Shown: piece by piece, positions 56,288 through 64,000 of the stretch
How the letters are laid out: each line of letters starts with the position of its first letter
Position numbering within the stretch: position 1 is the first letter of the stretch
DNA from: Sandaracinaceae bacterium
Lineage (GTDB): Bacteria > Myxococcota_A > Polyangia > Polyangiales > Sandaracinaceae
Assembly: GCA_040218145.1 (NCBI GenBank)
Contig: JAVJQK010000037.1
Location: forward strand, 62,001-126,000
Direction of reading: 5' to 3'
Length of the DNA stretch: 64,000 nucleotides
Made by a program: the position numbers and the translations under genes
The notes under the pieces: model-generated
Told to the model about the DNA's origin: nothing
The model's database searches: none
Seen by the model: only the letters and a program-made list of their open reading frames with translations

Positions 56288-56375
56288 CGCGGCTCTCGTG
56301 GCGTGCCGCCCGGGCTCCGTCAAGGTCCGCGCCGAACGGGAGTGACGCGACCGGTCGAGCTGCTAACGTCCGGGC

Positions 56376-57503
56376 ATGGTGCGCGTTGCGGTCCTGCTGA
56401 CGTGGCTCTCGTGCCCGACCTTCGCCTTCGCGCAGGCGGAGACGCCCATGGAGCGAGCGGCGGAGGCGGAGGCGGACGCGGACGACGAGCCGCCGGCCGA
56501 CACGGACGCCGAGCCGGACCCGGCCCCCGGCCCCGATGTCGTCGCCGAGGCCGGTGGCGAGGAGGCGCCCCTCGAGGAGAACGGCGAAGACGGGGCGACC
56601 GAGCGCGGGGAGGACATCGTCGGGAGCCTCGGCTCGGCCATCGGGAACCTGGGCACGGCGCTCGGGCCCGAGGCCGCGCCACACAACCGCATCCGCTGGG
56701 ATCCAGCCTGGCCGCGCTACCGCTTCGACGAGCTGGTCGTGACCCTCGGCTTCGGCCTGGTGATCCTCCTGGAGGAGGTGTTGCCGACGCGCACCGACGC
56801 CAACTGGGCGTCCACCAGCCCGCTCGACCGGGAGGTGCAGAACGTGGTCGGGCTCGACAACCCCTTCGATCGCGACGTCTTCGAGGAGCTCAGCGACGCG
56901 ATCACCGCGGGCCTGTTCATCTGGCCCGTCGCGTTCGACTCGCTGCTCTACGCCGGCCTCGGCGAGGGGGCCTGGGACGTGGCGTGGCAGATGTCGCTCA
57001 TCAGCCTCGAGGTCTTCGCGATCAACCACGCGCTGACCGTGCTCGTGCAGCTCCTGGCCCGGAGAGAGCGTCCGCTCGGCGAGTACTGCCGCGATCGACC
57101 CGGGTACGCGGCCGCCGATCCCCTCTGCAACGACCCGCCTCCGGCGCAGAGCTTCTGGGGGACGCACGTCTCCAACGCCTTCGCCGGGGCGGCCCTGATC
57201 TGCATGCACCACGACGCCCTCGACCTCTACGGCAACGAGGTCGCGGACGGGATGGCGTGCGGCACGGCCCTCGGCGCCGCGGTCGCCACGGGGCTCTTCC
57301 GCATGATGGCCGATCACCACTACATCACCGACGTCATGAGCGCGGCCGTGGTCGGCAGCCTGACGGGCATCCTCGTGCCGTGGATCCTGCACTACCAGGG
57401 CGGCGCGCGGCCGCCGCTCGAGGGCAGCGAGCCGCCGACCATCGTGGTGCTGCCGATGGGTGGCCCGGACACGGTCGGCCTCAGCGCCACGGCCATCTGG
57501 TAA
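56376..57503 (+). CDS. PAP2-family phosphatase, membrane
   Basis: 375 residues. Signal peptide, Asp/Glu/Ala linker to residue 100, then about five transmembrane helices with the three PAP2 motifs: ARRERPLGEY (about 228), SFWGTHVSNAFAG (about 260, in place of PSGH) and RMMADHHYITD (about 308-318). It dephosphorylates lipid phosphates on the periplasmic side. TAACGT (56364-56369) with GTGACG 16 nt before it gives a leaderless promoter, 6 nt from the ATG. Probable operon with the next two genes. Confidence 0.85.
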   Translation: MVRVAVLLTWLSCPTFAFAQAETPMERAAEAEADADDEPPADTDAEPDPAPGPDVVAEAGGEEAPLEENGEDGATERGEDIVGSLGSAIGNLGTALGPEAAPHNRIRWDPAWPRYRFDELVVTLGFGLVILLEEVLPTRTDANWASTSPLDREVQNVVGLDNPFDRDVFEELSDAITAGLFIWPVAFDSLLYAGLGEGAWDVAWQMSLISLEVFAINHALTVLVQLLARRERPLGEYCRDRPGYAAADPLCNDPPPAQSFWGTHVSNAFAGAALICMHHDALDLYGNEVADGMACGTALGAAVATGLFRMMADHHYITDVMSAAVVGSLTGILVPWILHYQGGARPPLEGSEPPTIVVLPMGGPDTVGLSATAIW

Positions 57504-57512
57504 GGAGAGCGC

Positions 57513-58520
57513 ATGCTGGCATGGCAGATCGAAGGCGGCTTCGGCCTCGACCACCTCACGCTGACCGAGCGCGAGGCGCCGACGCCCGGGCCCGGGCAGG
57601 CCCGCGTGAAGATGAGCGCCTGGAGCCTCAACTACCGCGACTACCTGGTGATCACGGGCGGCTACAACCCGCGACAGAAGCTGCCCCTCGTGCCGCTCTC
57701 GGACGCGGCCGGCGTGGTCGACGCGGTCGGCGAGGGCGTGCGCCGCGTGAAGGTGGGAGACCGGGTCGCGCCCACCTTCGCCCAGCGCTGGATCGCGGGG
57801 CAGATCGATCGCGAGCGGCAACGGTCCGCGCTCGGCAGCCCGGGCGACGGCGTCGCGGCGGAGCAGGTCGTCTTCGACGCGGAGGGGCTCGTGCACGTCC
57901 CGTCGCACCTGGGCGACGACGAGGCGGCGACCCTGCCCTGCGCGGGCGTCACCGCGTGGACGGCGCTCTACGAGCAGGGCGATCTCCGGCCCGGCCAGAC
58001 GGTGCTCGTCCAGGGCACGGGGGGCGTGTCGATCTTCGGCTTGCTGCTCGCGCGGCTCGGGGGGGCGCGTGTCCTCTGCACGTCGAGCTCGGACGAGAAG
58101 CTCGCCATCGCCGAGGCGCTCGGCGCGACGTGGACCGTCAACTACCGCGACGATCCCGACTGGGGCAAGACCGCGCGCGACCTGACGGGCGGCGTCGACC
58201 ACGTGATCGAGGTGGGGGGCGCGGGCACGATCGAGCAGTCGCTCATCGCGGTCAAGCCGGGCGGCACCGTCAACGTGATCGGCGTGCTCGATGGCGTGGG
58301 CGGCGAGCTGCAGCTCACGCGCGTGCTGATGAACGCGGTGCGCATGCAGGGCATCCTCGTCGGGCCGCGCGAGGCCTTCGAGCGCATGAACGCGGCCATG
58401 GAGGCGGCGCAGCTCAGGCCCGTGCTCGACGCGAAGCGCTTCTCGTTCGAGGCGCTCCCGGACGCGCTCGCGCACATGCGCGACGGCGCCCACTTCGGCA
58501 AGATCGCGATCACGAGGTAG
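57513..58520 (+). CDS. NAD(P)-dependent MDR oxidoreductase (zinc-independent)
   Basis: 335 residues. MDR fold: GroES-like N-terminus (APTPGPGQARVKMSAWSLNY), SDAAGVVDAVGEGVRRVKVGD, and the Rossmann GTGGVSIFGLLLARLGGA. The catalytic and structural zinc cysteines of alcohol dehydrogenases are missing, as in quinone oxidoreductase-like members. Substrate unknown. AAGGAGAG lies just before the ATG; 9 nt after the PAP2 gene and 2 nt before the zinc-ribbon gene. Confidence 0.88.
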   Translation: MLAWQIEGGFGLDHLTLTEREAPTPGPGQARVKMSAWSLNYRDYLVITGGYNPRQKLPLVPLSDAAGVVDAVGEGVRRVKVGDRVAPTFAQRWIAGQIDRERQRSALGSPGDGVAAEQVVFDAEGLVHVPSHLGDDEAATLPCAGVTAWTALYEQGDLRPGQTVLVQGTGGVSIFGLLLARLGGARVLCTSSSDEKLAIAEALGATWTVNYRDDPDWGKTARDLTGGVDHVIEVGGAGTIEQSLIAVKPGGTVNVIGVLDGVGGELQLTRVLMNAVRMQGILVGPREAFERMNAAMEAAQLRPVLDAKRFSFEALPDALAHMRDGAHFGKIAITR

Positions 58521-58522
58521 CC

Positions 58523-59113
58523 ATGGTCTGGATCGTTCTCGGCAGGCGTACGAAGACGGAGCGGATCCCGGGCGGGGTGACGGTCGAGCGGCGCTGCACC
58601 TCGTGCGGCGAGACGGCCACGTTCTACGAGCGGCGCGCGAAGCGGACCTTCACGCTCTACTTCCTCGAGGTCTTCGACTACGACGAGCAGCGCGTGATGG
58701 CGTGCGGCGCCTGCGGCACGCTCTACGCGACCGATGAGCACGGCGCGCCCACGGCCGAGACCGCGGCCGGGTGGCAGAGCGCGCTCGAGGACGCCGCCAG
58801 CTCCGTCACCACGGCGGCGAAGAACGCCGGTCGCGCGCTCGGCCCCTGGCTGGAGCAGGCGAAGGAGAACGTGCGCGAGCTCTACGACGACGCGACGGAG
58901 ACGGTCGCGCCGCTCGCGAAGCGGGCGGGCGAGGGCCTCGGCGAGGCCGCCAAGCGCGTCACCGAGCGGCGCCCCGGCCCCGACGAGGCGCGTGACGCGC
59001 CAGGCGACGACGATCGCCCCGAGTGGGAGCGGGAGCCCGACCCGGAGAAGGCCGCGCTCTTGAAGCGCTTCGCCGAGCTCGAGGCGCGGTCCGAGCGCGA
59101 GGGCGAAGACTGA
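58523..59113 (+). CDS. Zinc-ribbon protein with amphipathic helical tail
   Basis: 196 residues. Two CxxC knuckles (C25-C28 in RCTSCGE; C61-C64 in ACGACGT) make a zinc ribbon, with a beta hairpin (RTFTLYFLEVFDYDEQ) between them. The rest is helical and charged (SVTTAAKNAGRALGPWLEQA; ATETVAPLAKRAGEGLGEAA), similar to apolipoprotein-like repeats. Unknown role. Last gene of a three-gene operon. Confidence 0.7.
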   Translation: MVWIVLGRRTKTERIPGGVTVERRCTSCGETATFYERRAKRTFTLYFLEVFDYDEQRVMACGACGTLYATDEHGAPTAETAAGWQSALEDAASSVTTAAKNAGRALGPWLEQAKENVRELYDDATETVAPLAKRAGEGLGEAAKRVTERRPGPDEARDAPGDDDRPEWEREPDPEKAALLKRFAELEARSEREGED

Positions 59114-59119
59114 CTTCGT

Positions 59120-60289
59120 TCAGCCTCGCCGACGGCGGCGGGCGCGGATCCACGTCGCCGAGAGCAAGAGCCAGCCGACCCAGGGCGCGTGAGCCCGAGC
59201 CGGAGCGGCGCTGCAGCCCGACTCGCCACGGGGCGCGGTCGGGCTCCGCGCGGGCTGGGTGTCGGTCCAGCCCGACTCGCCGCCGAAGTGCGACCACTCG
59301 CGCCCGCACGCGCGGGCCATCTCGACGTCTCCGCACGCGCGCGGGGCGCCGATCTGCGTCATCGCGAACACCGGCTCGCCCGTGGGCATCGGCGCGTCCG
59401 ACAGCTCGAGCATGTACGGCAGCGTGCAGGCGTAGACGTGTCCGTCCACCGCGTGGAGGCAGGTCCAGTCGACCGCGCCGAGGGCCTCCCAGGCGCCTCC
59501 CTCGAAGGCGTGCAGGACTCCGTCGAAGATGGCGAGCCAGCGATCGGCGAGCCTGGCGGGCCCGTGCACGACGTCGTGACGCGGCCCGCGCGCGCGGCCC
59601 GCCGCGGTGACCCGCCAGAGCTCCGCCGCGTCGGCGTCCCGCGCCAGCACCCAGACTCCGTCGGCGTCGGCGGCGCGGGGCACGACGCGTGACCAGGTCT
59701 CGTCGTCGCTCGCGAAGAGCTCCGTCCAGGCGCCGTCCCAGCGCCCGACGAACGCGCGCGGGGCGTGTCCGGCTGCGAAGAGCGCGTCGCCGCCCAGCAG
59801 CCCATCGACATCGCCCGGAGCGCCGAGCGACGCGCCCGCGTCGCCGTCCCAGCGCGTCACCGCGGTCTCGCCGCTCTCGACGACCTCGGTCGCGATCGCG
59901 AACGCGCCGTCCCAGCGCGCCGCGTCCACCACGTAGAGCGCCTCGTCGGTGCGCGGCCCGAAGCCGCAGCCCGCGTCGCGAGAGAGGAACGCGACCCCGG
60001 TCGAGTGCACGAGCACCTCGCGCCCGTCCTCGCTCGCCGCGGCCAGCGCGCGCTCGTTCTCGTCCCACCGCGAGGGGCACACGTAGGCGTACGTGCCGTC
60101 GCCGTTCGCCGCCGCGAGCCCGATGTTGGTGCGCACGAGCGTGGGCGCGCCGCCGTCGTCGACGGCGAGCACCTCGAGCGCGGCCGGGGCGGGCCCGTGC
60201 GCGCGCGCTGGCGCGGCGAGGCCGACCGCGGCGAGCGCGAGGGCGGCCCTCAGCGCGTGACGCCGCAGCCCGTCAGCTCCGCGTCGCAC
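59120..60289 (-). CDS. Secreted protein with MYXO-CTERM-like tail, unknown function
   Basis: 389 residues from a GTG (no in-frame ATG upstream of the signal peptide). Signal peptide LRRHALRAALALAAVGLAAPARA then HGPAP; a propeller-like body (TRWDGDAGASLGAPGDVDG; WDGAWTELFASDDETW); tail with one Cys (GESGCSAAPARAHAPW), a hydrophobic stretch and RARRRRR, as in MYXO-CTERM tails. The start overlaps the end of the copper monooxygenase gene by 40 nt, so the two are probably co-translated. Confidence 0.65.
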   Translation of the reverse strand: MRRGADGLRRHALRAALALAAVGLAAPARAHGPAPAALEVLAVDDGGAPTLVRTNIGLAAANGDGTYAYVCPSRWDENERALAAASEDGREVLVHSTGVAFLSRDAGCGFGPRTDEALYVVDAARWDGAFAIATEVVESGETAVTRWDGDAGASLGAPGDVDGLLGGDALFAAGHAPRAFVGRWDGAWTELFASDDETWSRVVPRAADADGVWVLARDADAAELWRVTAAGRARGPRHDVVHGPARLADRWLAIFDGVLHAFEGGAWEALGAVDWTCLHAVDGHVYACTLPYMLELSDAPMPTGEPVFAMTQIGAPRACGDVEMARACGREWSHFGGESGWTDTQPARSPTAPRGESGCSAAPARAHAPWVGWLLLSATWIRARRRRRG

Positions 60290-61950
60290 GTCCCCGCGTC
60301 CACCACGCCCGAGACGCAGTCGATCACCGCCTGCGCCGCGCCGCCTCTGCACTCCGCCTGCAGGCAGCGCTCGTAGCTGCCGCCGAGCAGGGCGTAGCTC
60401 AGGATGCAGCTCTCGATGCAGGCGGCGGCCGGCGCGTAGGCGGCCAGGCACTCGCTCTGCGCGCACCCGAGGGTGCTGCGGAGCAGGCACGCGCGGCACG
60501 CGCCGTCGAGGCCCTCGCACCGGAGCAGGCACGCCGTGTCGCCGTCCGCGCAGCCGTCCAGGCAGTCCGCCGTCGCCGCGCAGCCCACCGCCGGCGGCCC
60601 CGTCCACGGCTTCTCCTGCTCCACGTAGAGCAGGCACATCTCGTCGAGCGTGCCCTCGCCCCAGGTCACGTCGCGCGGGTCGAGCTGCTCACCGTTGATG
60701 GTCGGCTGGTGCGTGGGCGAGTTGTCGTAGACGCACGTCAGCTCCACGCCCTCGCCCGGGGCGATCTCGAGCGCGTCGTCGGCGCGCACGCGGTAGCTCT
60801 GCTGCCAGTTGAAGTCCCAGTCGGGCACGTCCACCAGGCACGCGGGCTCGGCGGTCGCGTCCAGCGCGGGCACGATCTCCGCTCGCAACCGGGTGCCCAG
60901 GAGGTGCATGTGCGGCGTGAGCCCCGTGACCACCATCGGCTCGCTGCGGTAGTTGCGGAAGGTCCGCTGGTTGCGCGCGATCGGCTCGCCGGCCGGGATG
61001 TCGAGATCGAGGATGGCCAGCGGGTCGGTGGTGACGAGCCGCTCGGGCGGCTCGCTCGTGAGCACCATGTGGTACTCGGTCTCGTCCGCGGCCGGCTCCG
61101 CGCCGAGCAAGTTGTAGTGCACCTGCATGACGATCCGACTGCCGGCCGGGACGTAGATGGCGGCGCCCTCGTTCTGTCGATAGGGGAGCTGTCCGGGGAC
61201 CCAGCCGCCGAGGCCGATCACGCCGAGCGTGCTGGTGTCGTCCCCCGTGCTCGCGCCCGCGAGCGGTCCGCCGAAGCAGGTGTAGCCCGGGCCGGGATCG
61301 GCCTCGTCCGCCGCCTCCACCTGGGCCAGCAGATCCGGCCGCACGCCGTACACGAGCACGTGATGCACGAGCTCCGGCCGCCCCGGCACGACGTTCCGCG
61401 CGGTCAGGAAGGTGTCCGCGTCGAAGGTGTGGTCGAGCACGAAGCAGCGGTAGTCGTCGGGGCTGGCCGCGTCGGGGACATAGGCCTCGGTCATGCGCGC
61501 CACGTGCGTGCCCTCGAAGGGCGGCGGCGGCTCGGGCCCGGGCGGCAGATCCGCCTCGTCGCCCTCCTGCATGCCCGTCTCCATCCAGCGCCGGAAGGTG
61601 GCGCGCTCCGCTTCGCCGAGGCCGCGCGCGTGGTCGAACTGGCGGCAGCTGTCGTCGGGCATCCACGGGGGCATGTAGCCGCTCTCGACCGCGGCCACGA
61701 TCGCGTCGATCTCCTCGCGGAGGGCGCCGCTGGTGTCGAGCCGGAACGGGCCGATGCCTCCCTCCGCGTGGCAGCCGAGGCACTCGCGGCGCACGAGCGG
61801 CGCCACGTCCGCCCAGTAGGTGGGGGCGGGGCCGGCGTCGACGCGCGGCCCGCTGTCGGGCCGGAGCAGGCCGGGGTCTTCGTCGCAGCCCGAACCGAGG
61901 AGGGCAGCGATGGCGAGGAGCGCCAGGGAGGAGTGGAGACGCGCGTTCAT
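60250..61950 (-). CDS. Heme-plus-copper monooxygenase-like lipoprotein with Cys-rich tail
   Basis: 566 residues. Lipobox GSGC (22), then c-type heme motif CLGCH (57-61), a copper type II ascorbate-dependent monooxygenase part (HHVLVYGV; VMQVHYNLLG; LTPHMHLLG with the His-x-His-type ligands; EMCLLYV for Met), and a tail (about 460-566) with about 20 Cys. Similar proteins oxidise or bind organic substrates on the cell surface. ATG 61950 gives the lipoprotein signal. TATCTT (61966-61961) lies 10 nt upstream. Confidence 0.78.
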   Translation of the reverse strand: MNARLHSSLALLAIAALLGSGCDEDPGLLRPDSGPRVDAGPAPTYWADVAPLVRRECLGCHAEGGIGPFRLDTSGALREEIDAIVAAVESGYMPPWMPDDSCRQFDHARGLGEAERATFRRWMETGMQEGDEADLPPGPEPPPPFEGTHVARMTEAYVPDAASPDDYRCFVLDHTFDADTFLTARNVVPGRPELVHHVLVYGVRPDLLAQVEAADEADPGPGYTCFGGPLAGASTGDDTSTLGVIGLGGWVPGQLPYRQNEGAAIYVPAGSRIVMQVHYNLLGAEPAADETEYHMVLTSEPPERLVTTDPLAILDLDIPAGEPIARNQRTFRNYRSEPMVVTGLTPHMHLLGTRLRAEIVPALDATAEPACLVDVPDWDFNWQQSYRVRADDALEIAPGEGVELTCVYDNSPTHQPTINGEQLDPRDVTWGEGTLDEMCLLYVEQEKPWTGPPAVGCAATADCLDGCADGDTACLLRCEGLDGACRACLLRSTLGCAQSECLAAYAPAAACIESCILSYALLGGSYERCLQAECRGGAAQAVIDCVSGVVDAGTCDAELTGCGVTR

Positions 61951-62016
61951 GATCGTCGCCAAGATAGCCGAGGCGCGAACGCCGTTCACGCCTTTATTGA
62001 ATCGAGTTCATTCGGG

Positions 62017-63336
62017 TCAGGGCACGCGACAGGGGCCGGACAACGTGCACCAGTCGGAGTCGGTGATCACGCGGCTCCACACCCGCACCGTGTCGATGGC
62101 GCCGGGGAGCTGGTGCGCCCCGGTGTCGGCGTCCTCGGCGAGGTGCACGTCGTCCGTGCTGCTCACCACGCCGAACACGCTCTGCCCCGCGACCGTGGCG
62201 CCGTCGATGGAGACCATCTGGCGGCCGCCACCGACGCTGCAGGCGACGTGGGTCCAGGTCCGGGGGGGCACCGCGCCGCCGCTGATCTCGCGCCGGCCCC
62301 AGCGGGTGCCGATGTGACACGCGGCCGCGCCGCCCGGGTCGATGCGGAGCCGCCAGTGCCCGTACTTCTCCGCGACCCCGTAGTAGTCGCCCGCGCCCGG
62401 CACCGAGTCGAGCCACACCCACGCCTCGACCGTGTACTCGGTGGTGTCGAGCGCCGCGTCGTGGCGGACCACGATGCTCGACGTCGGCCGGGTGGTGAGC
62501 GCCTGACCGTCGAGCCCCGGCGTGTAGCCGACGTCCGACGCGGTCGCGGAGAGCATGCTCCCCGACTCGTCCATGACGCTCCCCTCGAAGCGGAAGCACG
62601 CGCGCAGAGACGGCTCGACGGGGCAGGGCCGGCCGATCGTCGGCCCGCCGTCGATGCGCCCCGCGTCCAGCAGGATGATGCTCGCGTCCCGCCCTGCGTC
62701 GACCCCGCTGTCGAAGCCGGAGTCGGTGCCGCTGTCGAAGCCTGAGTCGAAGCCGCTGTCGATGCCGGAGTCGATGCCGGAGTCGAACCCGGAGTCGAAG
62801 CCGCTGTCGAAGCCGCTGTCGGTGCCGCCGTCCATCGCGGTCGCTCCCCCGTCCATCGCGGCGTCCGTGGGGTCGACCGCGCCATCGAGGCGCTCGATGC
62901 CCGCGTCGTCGAGCCCCGCGTCCATCCCCTGCGCGCCGCCGTCCATGCCTCCGCCGTCCATGCCGTCGAGGGATCCGTCTCGCTCGACCGCGCCGACCAC
63001 CTCGAGCGCCTCCTCCCGCGCGTAGTCCAGTCCGAACGCCCGGACGCGGAGCGAGTGCACGCCGAGGGGGAGCGAATCGCCTAGCCGCACCACCAGCCCC
63101 TCGCCCGACCAGCGCACGATCTCGCCCCGCTGACCGCCGATCTCGACCTCGAGGTCAGCGGCCAGGCGCAGGTCGTGTCCCTCGGTCTCGATGACGTCGG
63201 TCGCGGAGAGGCCGACGACCAGCAGCGGCCGCCCCGCCATCGTGGTCTGCTCCACGCGCGCGGGGTCCAGCCGCACCGATCCGAGGTCGGCGCACCCGCT
63301 CGAGAGGATCACGAGCACAGCCAGGAGGGACCGCAT
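62017..63336 (-). CDS. Lipoprotein with LamG/concanavalin-like domain and Asp-Ser-Gly repeats
   Basis: 439 residues. Lipobox LVILSSGC, a beta-rich part (RLAADLEVEIGGQRGEIVRW), an Asp/Gly/Met linker, ten DSGx repeats, and a C-terminal LamG-like domain (ACFRFEGSVMDESGSMLSAT; YTVEAWVWLDSVPGAGDYYG; WTHVACSVGGGRQMVSIDG). Probably a surface carbohydrate- or protein-binding protein. Earlier in-frame starts (63423) would place the signal peptide internally; ATG 63336 is used. Confidence 0.75.
   Translation of the reverse strand: MRSLLAVLVILSSGCADLGSVRLDPARVEQTTMAGRPLLVVGLSATDVIETEGHDLRLAADLEVEIGGQRGEIVRWSGEGLVVRLGDSLPLGVHSLRVRAFGLDYAREEALEVVGAVERDGSLDGMDGGGMDGGAQGMDAGLDDAGIERLDGAVDPTDAAMDGGATAMDGGTDSGFDSGFDSGFDSGIDSGIDSGFDSGFDSGTDSGFDSGVDAGRDASIILLDAGRIDGGPTIGRPCPVEPSLRACFRFEGSVMDESGSMLSATASDVGYTPGLDGQALTTRPTSSIVVRHDAALDTTEYTVEAWVWLDSVPGAGDYYGVAEKYGHWRLRIDPGGAAACHIGTRWGRREISGGAVPPRTWTHVACSVGGGRQMVSIDGATVAGQSVFGVVSSTDDVHLAEDADTGAHQLPGAIDTVRVWSRVITDSDWCTLSGPCRVP
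62706..62825. repeat. 12-bp repeat array, ten units, inside the LamG lipoprotein gene
   Basis: Units of the type CGCTGTCGAAGC/CGGAGTCGATGC code on the minus strand for DSGF, DSGI, DSGT and DSGV tetrapeptides. Ten units with small changes; unit number may vary between strains. Confidence 0.85.
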
Positions 63337-63461
63337 GGCGGCTCGAAACGGCCGAAACACCACGTTTTTCAGCCCTCCGAGCGGACGAGTCGCGGCCGAA
63401 GCGCCGACCCGGCGACGGCTCAATTTGACGATCGGCCCATCGCGTGCCGAATTGGCGCCCG

Positions 63462-64000
63462 ATGAGTCAGGTCGCCGACGTCGACGCGATGGCCGCCGCC
63501 CCGGCCCGGGAGGCGGCCGAGGCGCGCCCGGTGGCCAAGGCGGCGCGGTGGCTCGCCCTCGACCTCTTCCGCTTCTGCGCGGTCTGCCTGATGGTCCAGG
63601 GCCACGTCTTCTCGACCCTCCTCGACCAGGCGACCAAGAGCCAGGGCTGGTATCCGCACCACAGCTTCGTGCACGGCTACACGGCGCCGATGTTCCTCTT
63701 CGGCGCCGGGCTGGCCTTCGGCTACACGACCTTCCGCAAGTGGGACGAGCACACGTCGGGCGGCTTCGCGGCGCTCAAGCGCTTCAAGCGCTACGGCTGG
63801 CTGCTCGTCATCGGCTACATGCTCCACCTGCCGACGCTCTCGCTCAGCCGGCTGCTGGACATCGATGACCCCGCCGCGCTCGCGCGCATGTTCCAGGTCG
63901 ACGTGCTCCAGCACATCGGCGTGAGCCTCGCCATCTGCCAGCTGATGGTGCTCTTCGTGAAGAGCAAGCGGGTCTTCGTGACGCTGGTGGCGGCGATGGC
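63462..64000 (+). CDS. Membrane acyltransferase-like protein (HGSNAT/DUF1624-type), partial
   Basis: 179 codons; runs off the window. After a 35-residue Ala-rich tail, LDLFRFCAVCLMVQGHVF matches the 'D--R--A---MV-GH' first helix of heparan-alpha-glucosaminide N-acetyltransferase/DUF1624 or acyltransferase-3 proteins, followed by HSFVHGYTAPMFLFGAGLAF and more helices. Such proteins move acyl groups to sugars in the membrane. TTGACG (63425-63430), 17 nt, CGAATT (63448-63453) and 8 nt lead to the ATG, a possible leaderless promoter with a weak -10. Confidence 0.75.
   Translation, partial: MSQVADVDAMAAAPAREAAEARPVAKAARWLALDLFRFCAVCLMVQGHVFSTLLDQATKSQGWYPHHSFVHGYTAPMFLFGAGLAFGYTTFRKWDEHTSGGFAALKRFKRYGWLLVIGYMLHLPTLSLSRLLDIDDPAALARMFQVDVLQHIGVSLAICQLMVLFVKSKRVFVTLVAAM

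Noticed and set aside
63191-63868. Plus-strand open frame across the promoter region of the LamG lipoprotein
   Set aside because: It overlaps the lipoprotein start and reads Arg/Pro-rich; the true plus gene starts at 63462 in another frame.

Overview
The window is GC-rich DNA (very roughly 70 % by eye) from a predatory-type deltaproteobacterial lineage, most likely Myxococcota of the Sandaracinales/Polyangia kind. Signs of this are DUF2330 and MYXO-CTERM-like secreted proteins, many lipoproteins with Asp/Gly/Ala-rich tethers, MopE/RCC1-repeat lipoproteins, Hanks-type kinases fused to TPR, T6SS-linked DUF2169/DUF4150/DUF6484 proteins, and very tight gene packing. No rRNA, tRNA or CRISPR array was seen. 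Taxon and functions come from reading sequence and family motifs; no database search was run.

Layout. 1-2812 (minus): cut SLC13-type permease, orphan PhnD-like binding protein, POT/MFS transporter. 2958-9697: DUF2330 secreted protein behind a good sigma-54 promoter, ArsA-like ATPase, SRPBCC protein, a small unknown, RarA, a PilZ protein and Mrp/ApbC. 9901-26133 is a type VI secretion accessory (VgrG) island. Rightward it has a 71-aa ORF with its own terminator, a PAAR-like DUF4150 tip, a DUF2169 protein and a ketoacyl-synthase-like pseudoenzyme. Leftward it has one long, translationally coupled operon: three different VgrG genes in a row, DUF6484, a HEAT-repeat protein, a DUF3396 (immunity-type) protein, a 405-aa candidate effector, a 109-aa protein, a propeller-like protein and a GcvH-like protein that keeps its lipoyl lysine. 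No T6SS sheath, tube, baseplate or membrane-complex gene is present, so the core machine must lie elsewhere.

26234-42941: membrane protein (possible GT-C), penicillin-acylase-family lipoprotein, small secreted proteins, lytic transglycosylase, NadB, a frameshifted MopE/RCC1 lipoprotein, a glycine-rich lipoprotein, MetK and an alpha/beta-hydrolase lipoprotein. 42929-44312 is a small mobile or repeat locus: a 67-bp tandem duplication, a RAYT/Y1-type transposase-like gene and a 20-bp perfect palindrome. 44368-64000: sirtuin, epimerase, a kinase-TPR / M49 peptidase / kinase trio, unknown plus pyruvate carboxylase, VOC protein, PAP2 phosphatase, MDR oxidoreductase and zinc-ribbon protein, three large secreted proteins, and a cut membrane acyltransferase.

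Genes work together most clearly in the T6SS island (spike, tip, adaptors, candidate toxin and immunity) and in the kinase/peptidase trio. Housekeeping genes (rarA, mrp, nadB, metK, pyc) are scattered singles. A genome-style signal recurs: many genes that head a transcription unit have a TAnnnT hexamer ending only 6-11 nt before the start codon and no Shine-Dalgarno, which predicts leaderless mRNAs.
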